NCBI RefSeq assembly: GCF_963668165.1
Contig: NZ_OY764211.1
Coordinates: 310,001-374,000, forward strand
Length of the DNA stretch: 64,000 bases
Source: Marispirochaeta sp.
GTDB lineage: Bacteria > Spirochaetota > Spirochaetia > JC444 > Marispirochaetaceae
Reading direction: 5' to 3'
Shown here: positions 44,566 to 52,975 of the stretch, in pieces
How the letters are laid out: every line of letters begins with the position of its first letter
Position numbering within the stretch: the first letter of the stretch is position 1
Translations under genes and position numbers: made by a program
The notes under the pieces: generated by a model
What the model saw: the letters and a program-made list of their open reading frames with translations, nothing else
Databases searched by the model: none
What the model was told of the DNA's origin: nothing

Positions 44566-46647
44566 CTATTCTGCGTCGGCTTTAAGGTTCTTCGCCTCCT
44601 GGATTACCAGATCGGCTACGCGGCCGGAAATCGGGCTGTAGTGATCGAACGCCATCTCAAAAGATCCGGTACCGGAGGTCATGGACTTCAAGTCGATAGC
44701 GTAACGCAGCATTTCCGCCTGGGGAACCTCTGCATCAACCTCGTTTATGCCGCCTCCCAGAGCTTCCTGACCAAGAACTCTTCCACGCCGGGAAGATAGA
44801 TCCGAGAGGATATCCCCAAGATACTGCTCATCTACAAAAACCTGCAGTTTCATTACCGGCTCCAAAAGTACAACCCCGGCTTTTTCCAGAGAACTTTTCA
44901 GTGCTCCTTTGGCAGCCAGTTTAAAAGCCATTTCCGAAGAGTCTACGGGATGTTCCTTACCGTCAGTTATATGGGCTTCGATATCCACCAGAGGGTATCC
45001 TGCAAGAAATCCCTCTTCCATACCTTCAAGAATACCTTTTTCAATACCAGGCATGTATCCCTTGGAAATCGAACCGCCCTTAATGTCATTGTAGAATTCC
45101 ATGTACTTACCACGTTCAATAGGGCCGATATCCATAACGACCCGGCCGTACTGACCATGACCACCGGACTGCTTTTTATGGGTATATTCGGCGCCGGCTT
45201 TTTTGGTTATGGTCTCCCGGTACGCGATCCTGGGAACCTTTGTTTCGATTTCTATTTTTTGTTTTTCCTTGATTTTATCAAGGATCATGTTGATATGCAG
45301 TTCTCCCATACCGGAGATTACCGTTTCATGGGTCTCTTTGTCGTAGGTGATCCGGAATGTCAGGTCCTCTTCGGCAGCACGGTGAAGCGAAGCGTTCAGC
45401 TTGTCTTCCTCTTTTTTGCTTGCCGCGCTAATAGCGAGGGAGAATACAGGCTGGGGCAGATGCAGACGATCGAATTTATAGTAGGTATCAGGAGAACAAA
45501 AACTGATATTGGTCTGAAAGCCTTCAACCTTGGTAACAACCCCAAGGTCCCCAGCCGTAAGCTCTTTTGTTTCAACAAGCTTCTTACCAATCGTTTTATA
45601 GATCTTTGAAATACGCTCTTTCTTGTCGGTCTCGCAGTTCAGAATCTCACTGTCCGCAGCAAGTACACCGCTCATGATCTTTATAAAGGAGAGCTTTCCG
45701 GAGAACTGATCGATGGCGGTACGGAAAACCATCCCCGCCAGGGGGCCCTTATCTGAAATATCGACTTTCAGTTCGTTTTTGTCCTTATCAAGAGCCAGTT
45801 CGGGAATACCTGCAGGAGAAGGTGTAATATTACTGATAAAATTCAGTAATGAAACGATACCGTTATTATGCAATGCCGAACCGCAAAGGGTGGGGACAAT
45901 TTTGTTTGACTTCAACCCTTCGATCAGCCCCTGCCGTATTTCGTCAGGACTTAGAGTTCCTTCCTCAAAATACTTCTCCATCAAGGAGTCTTCACCTTCG
46001 GCAGCACTCTCTATCAGTGTCAGACGGTATTCTTCAACCATTTCGCTGTACTGTTCGGGGATATCGACGGGCTGATCCTTTTCTGCTCCGTCGTGCATCA
46101 TGTATGCCTTGTTTTCAATAAGGTTAATGATCCCCATGTATTCCGAATCGTCCATCATCGGAACGGTGACCGGGACAAAGGTCATCTTGAACTTTTCCTT
46201 CAAATCATTGAAAGCGTATTCAAAATCAGCTCTCTCACGGTCCATGCGGTTAATAAAAACAAAACGCGGTTTGTTCCGACCGTCAAGTCGCCGCCATAGT
46301 TTGATTGTCTCAATCTGGACTCCGTCACGGGCGTCGACGACCATTAAAGAACTCTCGGCACAGCGGAATGCGGCAACTACTTCACCAATAAAATCCGAGG
46401 AACCGGGAGTATCAAGCAGATTAACCTGGTGCTCGTTCCAGGTACAGCTGGAAAGGGTAGTGTGAACCGAGATCCCCCGGGCAATCTCCTCATCGGAATA
46501 ATCACTTACCGTTTTTCCCGATTCAACGGGTTCTGCCCGATCGATAACCCCCGAGTTGAACAACAATTGTTCTAACAAGGTGGTTTTACCAGTGCTTCCG
46601 TGGCCGACCAAGGCAATGTTGCGGATATCAGCAGTGGAAAAACTCAT
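44566..46647 (-). CDS. EF-G-like GTPase (EF-G II subfamily)
   Basis: 693-residue translational GTPase. G1 is GHGSTGKTTL, G2 region is ARGISVHTTLSS, G3 is DTPGSSDF and G4 is NRMDRERAD; domain IV has ITKKAGAEYTHKKQSGGHGQ. The Ser-containing P-loop (GSTGKTT) and the altered G3 are typical of the EF-G-like branch that often does not support translocation. A separate EF-G gene lies directly upstream, so this is a paralogue and not the only factor. ATG 46647 is chosen for GAGGAGA upstream. Confidence 0.88.
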   Translation of the reverse strand: MSFSTADIRNIALVGHGSTGKTTLLEQLLFNSGVIDRAEPVESGKTVSDYSDEEIARGISVHTTLSSCTWNEHQVNLLDTPGSSDFIGEVVAAFRCAESSLMVVDARDGVQIETIKLWRRLDGRNKPRFVFINRMDRERADFEYAFNDLKEKFKMTFVPVTVPMMDDSEYMGIINLIENKAYMMHDGAEKDQPVDIPEQYSEMVEEYRLTLIESAAEGEDSLMEKYFEEGTLSPDEIRQGLIEGLKSNKIVPTLCGSALHNNGIVSLLNFISNITPSPAGIPELALDKDKNELKVDISDKGPLAGMVFRTAIDQFSGKLSFIKIMSGVLAADSEILNCETDKKERISKIYKTIGKKLVETKELTAGDLGVVTKVEGFQTNISFCSPDTYYKFDRLHLPQPVFSLAISAASKKEEDKLNASLHRAAEEDLTFRITYDKETHETVISGMGELHINMILDKIKEKQKIEIETKVPRIAYRETITKKAGAEYTHKKQSGGHGQYGRVVMDIGPIERGKYMEFYNDIKGGSISKGYMPGIEKGILEGMEEGFLAGYPLVDIEAHITDGKEHPVDSSEMAFKLAAKGALKSSLEKAGVVLLEPVMKLQVFVDEQYLGDILSDLSSRRGRVLGQEALGGGINEVDAEVPQAEMLRYAIDLKSMTSGTGSFEMAFDHYSPISGRVADLVIQEAKNLKADAE

Positions 46648-46688
46648 TCTGTCTCCTCGCAATGTTGGGATGTAAATATGCGAGTAAT

Positions 46689-46717
46689 AGAATAGCCCCA
46701 GCCATGGGAGATGTCAA
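46689..46717 (-). promoter_or_regulatory. Promoter of the EF-G-like gene
   Basis: On the minus strand, TTGACA (46712-46717) and TATTCT (46689-46694) are 17 bp apart, 41 bases before the ATG. Confidence 0.65.
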
Positions 46718-46759
46718 CAAAAAAGCTGGGACCCTGCGAAAGGGGTAGTTAGTGTCCCG

Positions 46760-46888
46760 AACCGTGGGGATAAAAAGCACCTGATCGTCGGATTATTCCG
46801 ATAAAATGGAAGATTTCACGAGCAAAGTGCAGTACAGCGAATAATTTCTTTGCGAAACAGCAGTTAATCGCCATTCATCCCCACGGTT
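46760..46888. repeat. Long-range inverted repeat between two EF-G genes
   Basis: AACCGTGGGGAT (46760-46771) and its exact complement ATCCCCACGGTT (46877-46888) enclose 105 bases with no open frame of note. No target duplication was seen. It could be the base of a structured leader or small RNA, or a worn mobile element. Confidence 0.5.
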
Positions 46889-46918
46889 ATGAACAGTAAA
46901 AAAGGGGTACTGATACTT

Positions 46919-48952
46919 TTAACCGAGTCCCCCGCTTTTCTGCTGAAAATGGGAAAACTCCATGGCAAAAGTGCCTCGACCCTGAGTAATACTTCGAAGG
47001 GCTGTGGAGTAACCGAACATATTTGACAGGGGAACCTGAGCACGGACATGTTCAATGGCAGTGCGGGACTCAAGGCTGTTGATAATGCCGCCGCGGGTAG
47101 TTATGTGGTTTATAACTTCCCCAACGAAATCCTTGGGACACATGACATCAACTGTCATTACCGGCTCCAGAAGAACAGGGGATGCAGCGCGGCATGCATT
47201 GTCGAATCCCATGGCACCGGCAGCCTCATAGGCCACAGGAGATGCACGCATCTCATCATATTTAACACCGATAAGGGTGACCTGGACATCATAACAGGGA
47301 TAGCCGTACATAATTCCTGAAGAAAAAGAGTTCACAACACCCCGCCCGACTGCTTCCAAAAGTTCATTCGGAAGATCTCCCTTGCCGATAAGGGAACGGA
47401 AAGAATTGCCTGAACCGCGTACGGCAGGCTCTACCTTCAAAGTAATGGAGGCAAAATTCTCCTTGCCTGCCAGAATCTTCTGGTATATCTCGGTATGTTC
47501 TGTGGCAGCGGTTACTGATTCCCGATAGGTTACCTGGGGATTTCCGATTCTCGCGTCAACATTGAAATCCTCGGTTATGCGGGTAACAAGAACGTCAAGA
47601 TGGAGCTCTCCCATGCCTGAGATGATCAGCTGACCGGTCTCCTTATCCTCTTTCACCATAAAGGTGGGATCTTCCTTCTGCAGAAGCTCAAGGATCTCCC
47701 GCAGTTTTTTAGCCTCGGAGATACTCTTTGGCTCGATTGCCACATCTATTACGGGAATGGGAAACTGCATCTGCTCCAGGAGAACCTGGTGCCCTTCCGA
47801 CCCCAGGGTATCGCCGGTCTGGGAGAACTTGCAGCCGATAACCACCGCGATATCTCCGGCGGAAACCTCGTCCAGGGCCTCGCTGCGGTTGGAGTGCATT
47901 CTCAGGAGGCGATTGACCCGTTCCTTTTTCTTTTTATTGATATTATATACGGTGGAGCCTTTTTTTATGCTCCCCGAATACATGCGGATAAAGGTAAGGC
48001 TGCCTGATTCCCGGTCGGTTTGTATCTTGAAAACAAGTCCCAGGGGCGGCCCCTTGGGATCACAGAGAACCTCGACGCTATCCTCATTTTTTACAGTGAT
48101 TCCTGTGGGTGGTTTTACTTCGTGGGGTGCAGGCAGAAGATTAAGAACGGCATCAAGAAGGGGTTGGACCCCTATATTCTTATAAGAGGCCCCGCAGAAT
48201 ACGGGAACCAGCTCCTCGCCGATTGTGGCCTCGCGCAGGGTGGATAAAATCAGGTCATTGGGAACAGGGGCGCCTTCGAGGTATAGGTCTGTTATTTCCT
48301 CACTGTGGGCAGACAGAACGTCAATCAGCTGTTCCCTGTACTGTTCCGCCTGTTTCTTCAGCTCATCCCGGATTGGCGTAAACTCCATGCTGGTTCCCCG
48401 GGAATCCAGGTCCCAGTGAATTTCCCGCATTTCAAGAAGGTCCACAACACCGCTGAAGGAGGACTCTGCACCAATGGGAATCTGCAGGGGCAGCGGCCGG
48501 GTTTTCAGTTTCGTTTTCATTTCTTCTAAAACCGCGAAAAAATCAGCGCCAATACGGTCCATCTTGTTTACGTAGGCTATCCGAGGAACATGGTAGTGAT
48601 CAGCCTGGTGCCAGACAGTCTCGGACTGAGGTTCGACCCCGCCTACGGCACAGAATATACCAATCGCGCCGTCCAGAACCCGTAAGGAACGCTCAACCTC
48701 TGCGGTAAAGTCAACATGGCCGGGGGTATCGATTATATTGATCTGGTTGTCTTTCCAGAAGCAGCTGGTAGCGGCAGATGTAATGGTAATGCCGCGATTC
48801 TGTTCCTGGGACATCCAGTCCATGGTAGCTTCGCCGTCATCGACTTCACCTATTCTATGACTTTTTCCGGTATAGAACAGTATACGTTCGGTGGTAGTCG
48901 TTTTTCCGGCGTCGATATGGGCGATTATTCCGATGTTGCGCATATTCTGCAT
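46919..48952 (-). CDS. fusA: Elongation factor G
   Basis: Translational GTPase of 677 residues. G1 is [16 protein letters not shown]2 is [12 protein letters not shown]3 is [13 protein letters not shown]4 is [10 protein letters not shown], and the C-terminal domain V has [20 protein letters not shown]. Spirochaetes often have several EF-G forms, including the spdEFG pair that splits translocation and ribosome recycling between two proteins. Which role this one has cannot be told from the sequence alone. It lies upstream of the EF-G-like gene, separated by 271 bases with a new promoter. Confidence 0.93.
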   Translation of the reverse strand: MQNMRNIGIIAHIDAGKTTTTERILFYTGKSHRIGEVDDGEATMDWMSQEQNRGITITSAATSCFWKDNQINIIDTPGHVDFTAEVERSLRVLDGAIGIFCAVGGVEPQSETVWHQADHYHVPRIAYVNKMDRIGADFFAVLEEMKTKLKTRPLPLQIPIGAESSFSGVVDLLEMREIHWDLDSRGTSMEFTPIRDELKKQAEQYREQLIDVLSAHSEEITDLYLEGAPVPNDLILSTLREATIGEELVPVFCGASYKNIGVQPLLDAVLNLLPAPHEVKPPTGITVKNEDSVEVLCDPKGPPLGLVFKIQTDRESGSLTFIRMYSGSIKKGSTVYNINKKKKERVNRLLRMHSNRSEALDEVSAGDIAVVIGCKFSQTGDTLGSEGHQVLLEQMQFPIPVIDVAIEPKSISEAKKLREILELLQKEDPTFMVKEDKETGQLIISGMGELHLDVLVTRITEDFNVDARIGNPQVTYRESVTAATEHTEIYQKILAGKENFASITLKVEPAVRGSGNSFRSLIGKGDLPNELLEAVGRGVVNSFSSGIMYGYPCYDVQVTLIGVKYDEMRASPVAYEAAGAMGFDNACRAASPVLLEPVMTVDVMCPKDFVGEVINHITTRGGIINSLESRTAIEHVRAQVPLSNMFGYSTALRSITQGRGTFAMEFSHFQQKSGGLG

Positions 48953-49050
48953 AGTACGTGTGTTTCTCCCGGTCTAGAGATTACTCAATAAAAGATATTA
49001 TCATAATGGGTTTGTTTCAGAAAGAGTCCCCGGCATGGCACAAAAAAATT

Positions 49051-49074
49051 AAAAAAAACACCCCGCAGGGTGTT
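49051..49074 (-). terminator. Stranded native terminator of tRNA-Val
   Basis: On the minus strand, AACACCC and GGGTGTT form a 7-bp perfect stem (49057-49074, loop of 4) followed by eight Ts. It lies just beyond attL, where the 3' end of the tRNA-Val gene would have been before the 11-kb insertion. Confidence 0.75.
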
Positions 49075-49082
49075 GTCGAAAA

Positions 49083-49127
49083 ATGGGCGATGACGGACTT
49101 GAACCGCCGACATCCTGCTTGTAAGGC
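49083..49127. repeat. attL: 45-bp duplication of the tRNA-Val 3' half
   Basis: Identical over 45 bases to 60251-60295. It covers the tRNA-Val 3' half from the anticodon loop to the discriminator base. The match stops at 49128, inside the anticodon arm, the usual crossover place for tyrosine integrases that use tRNA genes. Confidence 0.93.
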
Positions 49128-49255
49128 CCTTCGGCCTTACCCCTTATTTGTTCCTGAACGTTGACACCTGTAGATTATTGTAGCACACATAAGGAATTAG
49201 TCAATACCCCCTGTATCTGTTTGTATGTGTCCGTTGATCAGAGTATCTGATTTTT

Positions 49256-49277
49256 AGTAACAATTATGGTAACAGTT
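49256..49277. promoter_or_regulatory. Putative integrase arm-type sites, left end
   Basis: AGTAACAATT (49256-49265) and TGGTAACAGTT (49267-49277). The same GGTAACA core occurs twice at the right end (60164-60185), with an identical 11-mer. Paired short direct repeats near both att sites are typical arm-binding sites for tyrosine integrases. Confidence 0.6.
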
Positions 49278-49336
49278 TATACGTAAAAAGCATAATCATG
49301 GTAAAATATATTCAAATACTAAACACGAGGTAAAAT

Positions 49337-49516
49337 ATGTATTGTCCATTTAGAAGTGATGAAAAAAGTTCTGTTAAATGTACTTCAGATTGTGCGCTGT
49401 ATTCAGGTACGAGACAATGTTCATTTAAAGAGTTAAATGAAAATCTTGAGGAACTAAAAGAGAACATCGCAGCAATCGGAGATAGTCTATCAATATTACT
49501 TAGGGATTCTAAATAA
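49337..49516 (+). CDS. Small cysteine-containing protein (59 aa)
   Basis: Starts MYCPFRSDEKSSVKCTSDC and ends LSILLRDSK. Four cysteines fall in the first 33 residues (C3, C14, C18 and one in RQC), which suggests a small zinc-binding unit, followed by a short helix rich in Glu and Leu. CGAGG precedes the ATG. The gene is AT-rich compared with its neighbours and lies alone on the plus strand at the left end of the element. Function unknown. Confidence 0.6.
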   Translation: MYCPFRSDEKSSVKCTSDCALYSGTRQCSFKELNENLEELKENIAAIGDSLSILLRDSK

Positions 49517-49744
49517 CTATTTAATACTCTTCTTCCCTGTTCTTACCTCCTCTTTGAGTTCGTCCGGTGCTTCGGTAAATACTTTTTTTGCTTTGGCTAT
49601 TGTTGCACGGGAAAGGCCGGAGTAGTCAGCCGCCGATTGCAGGGTGTCGATTGATTCCCGTTTGTCTAATGTTGGACTTACGGGCTTGTCATTTCCCTGC
49701 TTTAGTCCTGCAATTTGGTTCTCCCGCGCCTTCTCCTCCAGCAA
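49517..49744 (-). pseudogene. Fragment of a ParB/RepB-like replication or partition protein
   Basis: A short frame whose C-terminal part, DTLQSAADYSGLSRATIAKA followed by a charged tail, resembles the HTH segment found near the end of ParB-like and phage replication proteins. The frame stays open upstream without a good start until a TAG at 49805-49807, giving ELGWKRAELLEEKAREN before the TTG start. The N-terminal nuclease-like part expected in such proteins is missing. I read it as a remnant; a functional small protein is possible. Confidence 0.45.
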
Positions 49745-49840
49745 CTCCGCCCGCTTCCATCCGAGTTCAAGAAGTTGTTCACAGGATAGAAAATTTAGAA
49801 TTGACTAACTGTACTCAGTGAGGTAACCTATATAGAGAGT

Positions 49841-49993
49841 ATGGATATGAGAAAAGAAAGCCCACAGAAACCAAATAATCAGCCTCAGAGACCCCAAGGC
49901 TCCCAGGTGGGTAGACCTTCACGGCCTGGGCAGGGCTTCCCGAAACCACAGGTGCAGAATGAAGGCTGGAAGCCGCGTTCTTGCCACCGCTAA
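49841..49993 (+). CDS. Small Pro/Gln-rich peptide (50 aa)
   Basis: ATG at 49841 after GAGAG. The product is low in complexity (PQKPNNQPQRPQGSQVGRPS) and basic, and its 3' end overlaps the start of the membrane-protein gene at 49959 in another frame. It may be a real small protein or a leader that couples translation to the next gene. No family recognised. Confidence 0.35.
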   Translation: MDMRKESPQKPNNQPQRPQGSQVGRPSRPGQGFPKPQVQNEGWKPRSCHR

Positions 49994-50519
49994 ACATCAA
50001 CGAATTAAAATAGAACGATCCCGCCTACTGTATAATTATTCCCGATATGTCTATGACCACAGTGTAGCCCGCTTTGGCCGTGTTGATCAAAAAGCATCAG
50101 GAATGCTATCGACCACAGTAATTGTTATCGGGGTTGTTTTTGGCCTTGGTTCGGAATGGATCTATACCGATCTTTCCTGTTCCATGAATTTCTGCTTTTC
50201 GGTGCTTTCCTGGGTTTTTGCTTCCGGTATGATTATTTCTGCGGCTTTTTCTGTATGGAACGGAATAGCAACACTTCGGGTCAGCGAAATAGAAACCCCT
50301 CCCCTGAGTAACACTGTATTGGATTACATGCTCTACCAGTCTCTCATTGACTCACAGGCGGGAGCGGCAGCCACCTTGATAGAAGCCAATAATTCAATAA
50401 TCTATCAGTTAAACAAAAAAGGAAGGACATTAGAGCGGGCCGTTATTGGTACGGTTTCTCTGATTTCTTTTTCTGTAGCAGGATTCCTTTCTGCTATGAT
50501 CCGGAATGTGGTTATCTGA
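49959..50519 (+). CDS. Membrane protein resembling SLATT/Pycsar-TM effectors
   Basis: 186 residues. A basic helical N-terminus leads to RFGRVDQKASGMLSTTVIVI; the DxKAS motif at the mouth of the first membrane helix is seen in Pycsar-TM and related SLATT-like proteins. A second membrane helix (CFSVLSWVFASGMIISAAF) follows at once. A long soluble helical hairpin comes next (LIDSQAGAAATLIEANNSII), and a last membrane helix ends the protein (AVIGTVSLISFSVAGFLSAM). Such proteins kill or stop infected cells by membrane damage when triggered. No cyclase or other partner is adjacent, so a defence role is inference from architecture and from its place in a satellite. Confidence 0.5.
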   Translation: MKAGSRVLATAKHQRIKIERSRLLYNYSRYVYDHSVARFGRVDQKASGMLSTTVIVIGVVFGLGSEWIYTDLSCSMNFCFSVLSWVFASGMIISAAFSVWNGIATLRVSEIETPPLSNTVLDYMLYQSLIDSQAGAAATLIEANNSIIYQLNKKGRTLERAVIGTVSLISFSVAGFLSAMIRNVVI

Positions 50520-50639
50520 CGGGATCAAATAATATCCCCGGCGTGTCTCGCGACAGGCCAGGGGAACAGGTGCCACCTCCAGAGAGGCCCTTCCAGGGGT
50601 GGCTATTGAATCGCCGGAAGGAGGGCAACCGGCGGTGGT

Positions 50640-51344
50640 TTAATACCTCGGCCCGGGTACCTGGATCTCCCGGATACCGAGCCCGTGCCTGGACTCCGCC
50701 TGCCCCGGGATGTCGCCGGAGTCGCTGGTGCCGTCAATCCGTTTGACAGGTCCTCTGCCATTTGAAACGACTGCATCTTTTCCGAATCGGATTCGGCGCT
50801 CCGGGCGAGCTGCCAGCTCTTCCGGTGTCGCTTCCGGGGCCGGTTCAGGCTGTGGGCGGGTCCGGGTCATCATGTTTGCACACAACACAGTTAGCATCAG
50901 TGGATCCTTGATCCCATGTGCATCCAGTGCCCCGGCTGTGGGAGCAGGTGTCCTCGGTTCACCTTTTAAGGTTGCCAAGGTATCGGCCTGCAACCATTCA
51001 CCATATCGCTGGGCAGCGTCCATAATTCGCGGTAGTGCATCCTTTTCAAAATCCTTCAGATAGTTCTCCGCGACGTGCTCCGCATCGGCCAGGGACTCCT
51101 GCCGTTTCAGTCGGTAATAGGCACCATCAACCAAGGCGGATGCACCGGCGACCCCTTCGAGTTCAGCGGCCAGGGCGGCTATTTTTGCGGGCAAATCTCC
51201 TGCAGGTTTACCGGCAGCCAGGGCATCAGCCAGGGCTTTTTCTGTATCCTTTTTGCTCTGCAGCAGCTCCTCCCGACGGGCGCGGAGTTCGCGGCTTCTA
51301 TCCATGGCTTCGGCGGCAGTTTTGAATAGTTCTGGTTTCTTCAT
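50640..51344 (-). CDS. Coiled-coil structural-type protein downstream of the head protease
   Basis: 234 residues. The first 120 are strongly helical and charged (AMDRSRELRARREELLQSKK, ALADALAAGKPAGDLPAKIA), like the scaffold/delta region at the start of HK97-type capsid proteins. The rest is Pro/Ala/Glu-rich and does not form a recognisable capsid domain. It follows the ClpP-like protease by 10 bases, the place where scaffold or capsid genes sit in phages. It may be a free scaffold, a truncated capsid gene or a size-redirecting protein. Good ribosome binding site AAGGAGAG. Confidence 0.5.
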   Translation of the reverse strand: MKKPELFKTAAEAMDRSRELRARREELLQSKKDTEKALADALAAGKPAGDLPAKIAALAAELEGVAGASALVDGAYYRLKRQESLADAEHVAENYLKDFEKDALPRIMDAAQRYGEWLQADTLATLKGEPRTPAPTAGALDAHGIKDPLMLTVLCANMMTRTRPQPEPAPEATPEELAARPERRIRFGKDAVVSNGRGPVKRIDGTSDSGDIPGQAESRHGLGIREIQVPGPRY

Positions 51345-51354
51345 TGATCTCTCC

Positions 51355-52044
51355 TTAGTGTTTGATTGTCATGATTCCGGCAGGATCATCTTTACTCTGG
51401 AATAATTCCGGACGTTCCCATAGTGCCGACAGGGGCAACCGGACCGGTTCTTTTGCTAATGCCGCGATCTCTGCGGGTGTGGGTGGATGTACACAGGCTG
51501 CCACCTGGTGCTGTGCCCGGGCAATGGCGGTACTGCGATCAAGGGCGGTTGCGCGGTCGTCTGCAAGGTATTTATCAGCAAAACCGACTTCCTCGATTTC
51601 TTTGCCGAAAAAGTATTTTTCCTCCTCCATCCAGGCGCGGACGACTGACTCAGCCTGTCCGGTTTTCTGTACGTATCCGCGGACAAGCTGGTCATCGATG
51701 CCCCGGAGGATCTCCACAGCTCTTTCATGGTCCCGGGCGCCGCCTGCGGTAAGTCCGCTGCAGTAATGGGCCATGTAGACGGAATCGGGGCCGACTGTCA
51801 CCCGGTCGCATAATGTGGTCAGGTAGGATGCCATGCTTGCCGCGATAGATACGATCCGGGCAGTGATTGTCCCGGGGTAATCGCGGAGAGCTTGTCCCAT
51901 TTCCCTACCAGTGAAGATGCTTCCGCCAGGTGAATTAAAGTCGATTCGGACCGGCTGTCCTCCGGCGTTTTTGAGCTCCGTTTTCAGCCATGCAGCGGTT
52001 AAGTCTTCGCCGATGACTCCGCTAAAATCAATCGTGTACATCAT
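51355..52044 (-). CDS. ClpP-like phage head maturation protease
   Basis: 229 residues with the ClpP/crotonase fold pattern: VRIDFNSPGGSIFTGREMGQ, the nucleophile Ser in SIAASMASYLTTL and the His in SVYMAHYCSG, followed by an Asp-containing helical segment. Phage enzymes of this type cut scaffold and capsid precursors during head assembly. The C-terminal 60 residues (HPPTPAEIAALAKEPVRL) are a linker-like tail. RBS AGGAG. It lies between the Nu1-like and coiled-coil genes. Host ClpP is ruled out by the divergent sequence and the phage-type context. Confidence 0.75.
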   Translation of the reverse strand: MMYTIDFSGVIGEDLTAAWLKTELKNAGGQPVRIDFNSPGGSIFTGREMGQALRDYPGTITARIVSIAASMASYLTTLCDRVTVGPDSVYMAHYCSGLTAGGARDHERAVEILRGIDDQLVRGYVQKTGQAESVVRAWMEEEKYFFGKEIEEVGFADKYLADDRATALDRSTAIARAQHQVAACVHPPTPAEIAALAKEPVRLPLSALWERPELFQSKDDPAGIMTIKH

Positions 52045-52089
52045 GTGCTACTCCTTTTTGTTTTTTCATGTGTTCCCTCCCTGAAATTG

Positions 52090-52698
52090 TTATATATCCG
52101 ACCTACCGTCGGTGTTTCTCCAGGTCTCAACGGCCTGGGCTGTTTCAACTTTTGTGCTGTGAATTACTTCCTCCTCGGCTTCAACGATCCGCCGGGAAAT
52201 CCGCTTTGCCAGCGTCCTGGGATCCGCGCCAGGGACCATTTCCTGGGAAAGTAGTTCCTCCACTTCTACCTGCAGCCTCTTAACCATTGGTCCGGTTGCA
52301 CCCTGGAGGCGGGACAAGTAGCTGTCGAAGATGTGGGTGCATAGATTTACATCGATCAGGTTTTCAGATTCTTGTCTGAGCTTCAGCTCTGCTGCTGCGT
52401 TCGAGATTCGCAAGCTTCGGATTTGCTGCCTCAGTTTTTCTCTTTTGGCCTGGGAAATTGCCTCCAGGGTAGCGTTGATATCCACGGTTGTTTTGCAGGA
52501 AGTTGTGGCTCCCTGTCTCGAAGCCCGGTTCTTGAGTAATGCGCGAAATTCCTTATGGTCAGCGTCAATCTCAAAATCCCCGCCACCCATGTTGATAAAG
52601 AATTTCGGCCTGGGTCTTCGTTTTTTAAGCTGGGATAAATACTGTTTAGATGGCGCATACGGCAGCCGTGCTGCCTCAGATACGCTCAAAGTGGTCAT
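52090..52698 (-). CDS. Nu1-like small terminase or DNA-packaging protein
   Basis: 202 residues. The N-terminus looks like a DNA-binding HTH (TTLSVSEAARLPYAPSKQYL). The middle has the charged helix with AKREKLRQQIRSLRISNAAA and ELKLRQESENLIDVNLCTHI, a layout common in Nu1-type small terminase subunits. The C-terminus is helical. No large terminase follows. In PICI satellites a lone small terminase redirects the helper phage's packaging machine, so such a role is plausible here. The family assignment is by pattern only. Confidence 0.5.
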   Translation of the reverse strand: MTTLSVSEAARLPYAPSKQYLSQLKKRRPRPKFFINMGGGDFEIDADHKEFRALLKNRASRQGATTSCKTTVDINATLEAISQAKREKLRQQIRSLRISNAAAELKLRQESENLIDVNLCTHIFDSYLSRLQGATGPMVKRLQVEVEELLSQEMVPGADPRTLAKRISRRIVEAEEEVIHSTKVETAQAVETWRNTDGRSDI

Positions 52699-52975
52699 TT
52701 TCGATCCTCTTTTGTCAACCAGCTGTCAACTAAAAGTAAACCGGTGAATTGGTTGACAAACCGGGTTTTTCTTGGTTTACATTTTCCATAAATAGCAGAA
52801 AAATACGGAAAATATGGAAAATAGAAAGTTTTTTTGTACTTCCTTATTAGTAAAAATATTGGAGTAATTCGATACTTGACACGTTTTTGAGAATATTGTG
52901 AGGATTTAACGAACGGGCCTCCCGCTTTGGTATCTCCAATATCTCCAGAAGGACCCATAAATGAAGCGGTGATAG
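52699..52975. other. AT-rich gene-free region with repeats, possible origin or control region
   Basis: 277 bases without a convincing gene. It has TGTCAAC at 52713 and 52724 and the inverted GTTGACA at 52752, plus a 10-bp inverted repeat ATTTTCCATA (52781-52790)/TATGGAAAAT (52813-52822). Two TTGACA boxes on the minus strand point to the Nu1-like gene. A 94-codon minus-strand frame crosses the region but looks like translated repeats. Confidence 0.4.

Noticed and set aside
46760..46888. A MITE between the EF-G genes
   Set aside because: The 12-bp inverted repeat has no flanking target duplication and does not match the ends of the element in the uridine kinase gene.
49083..49127. A second tRNA-Val gene
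   Set aside because: Only the 3' half is present; the 5' half, D arm and promoter are missing. It is the att duplication.
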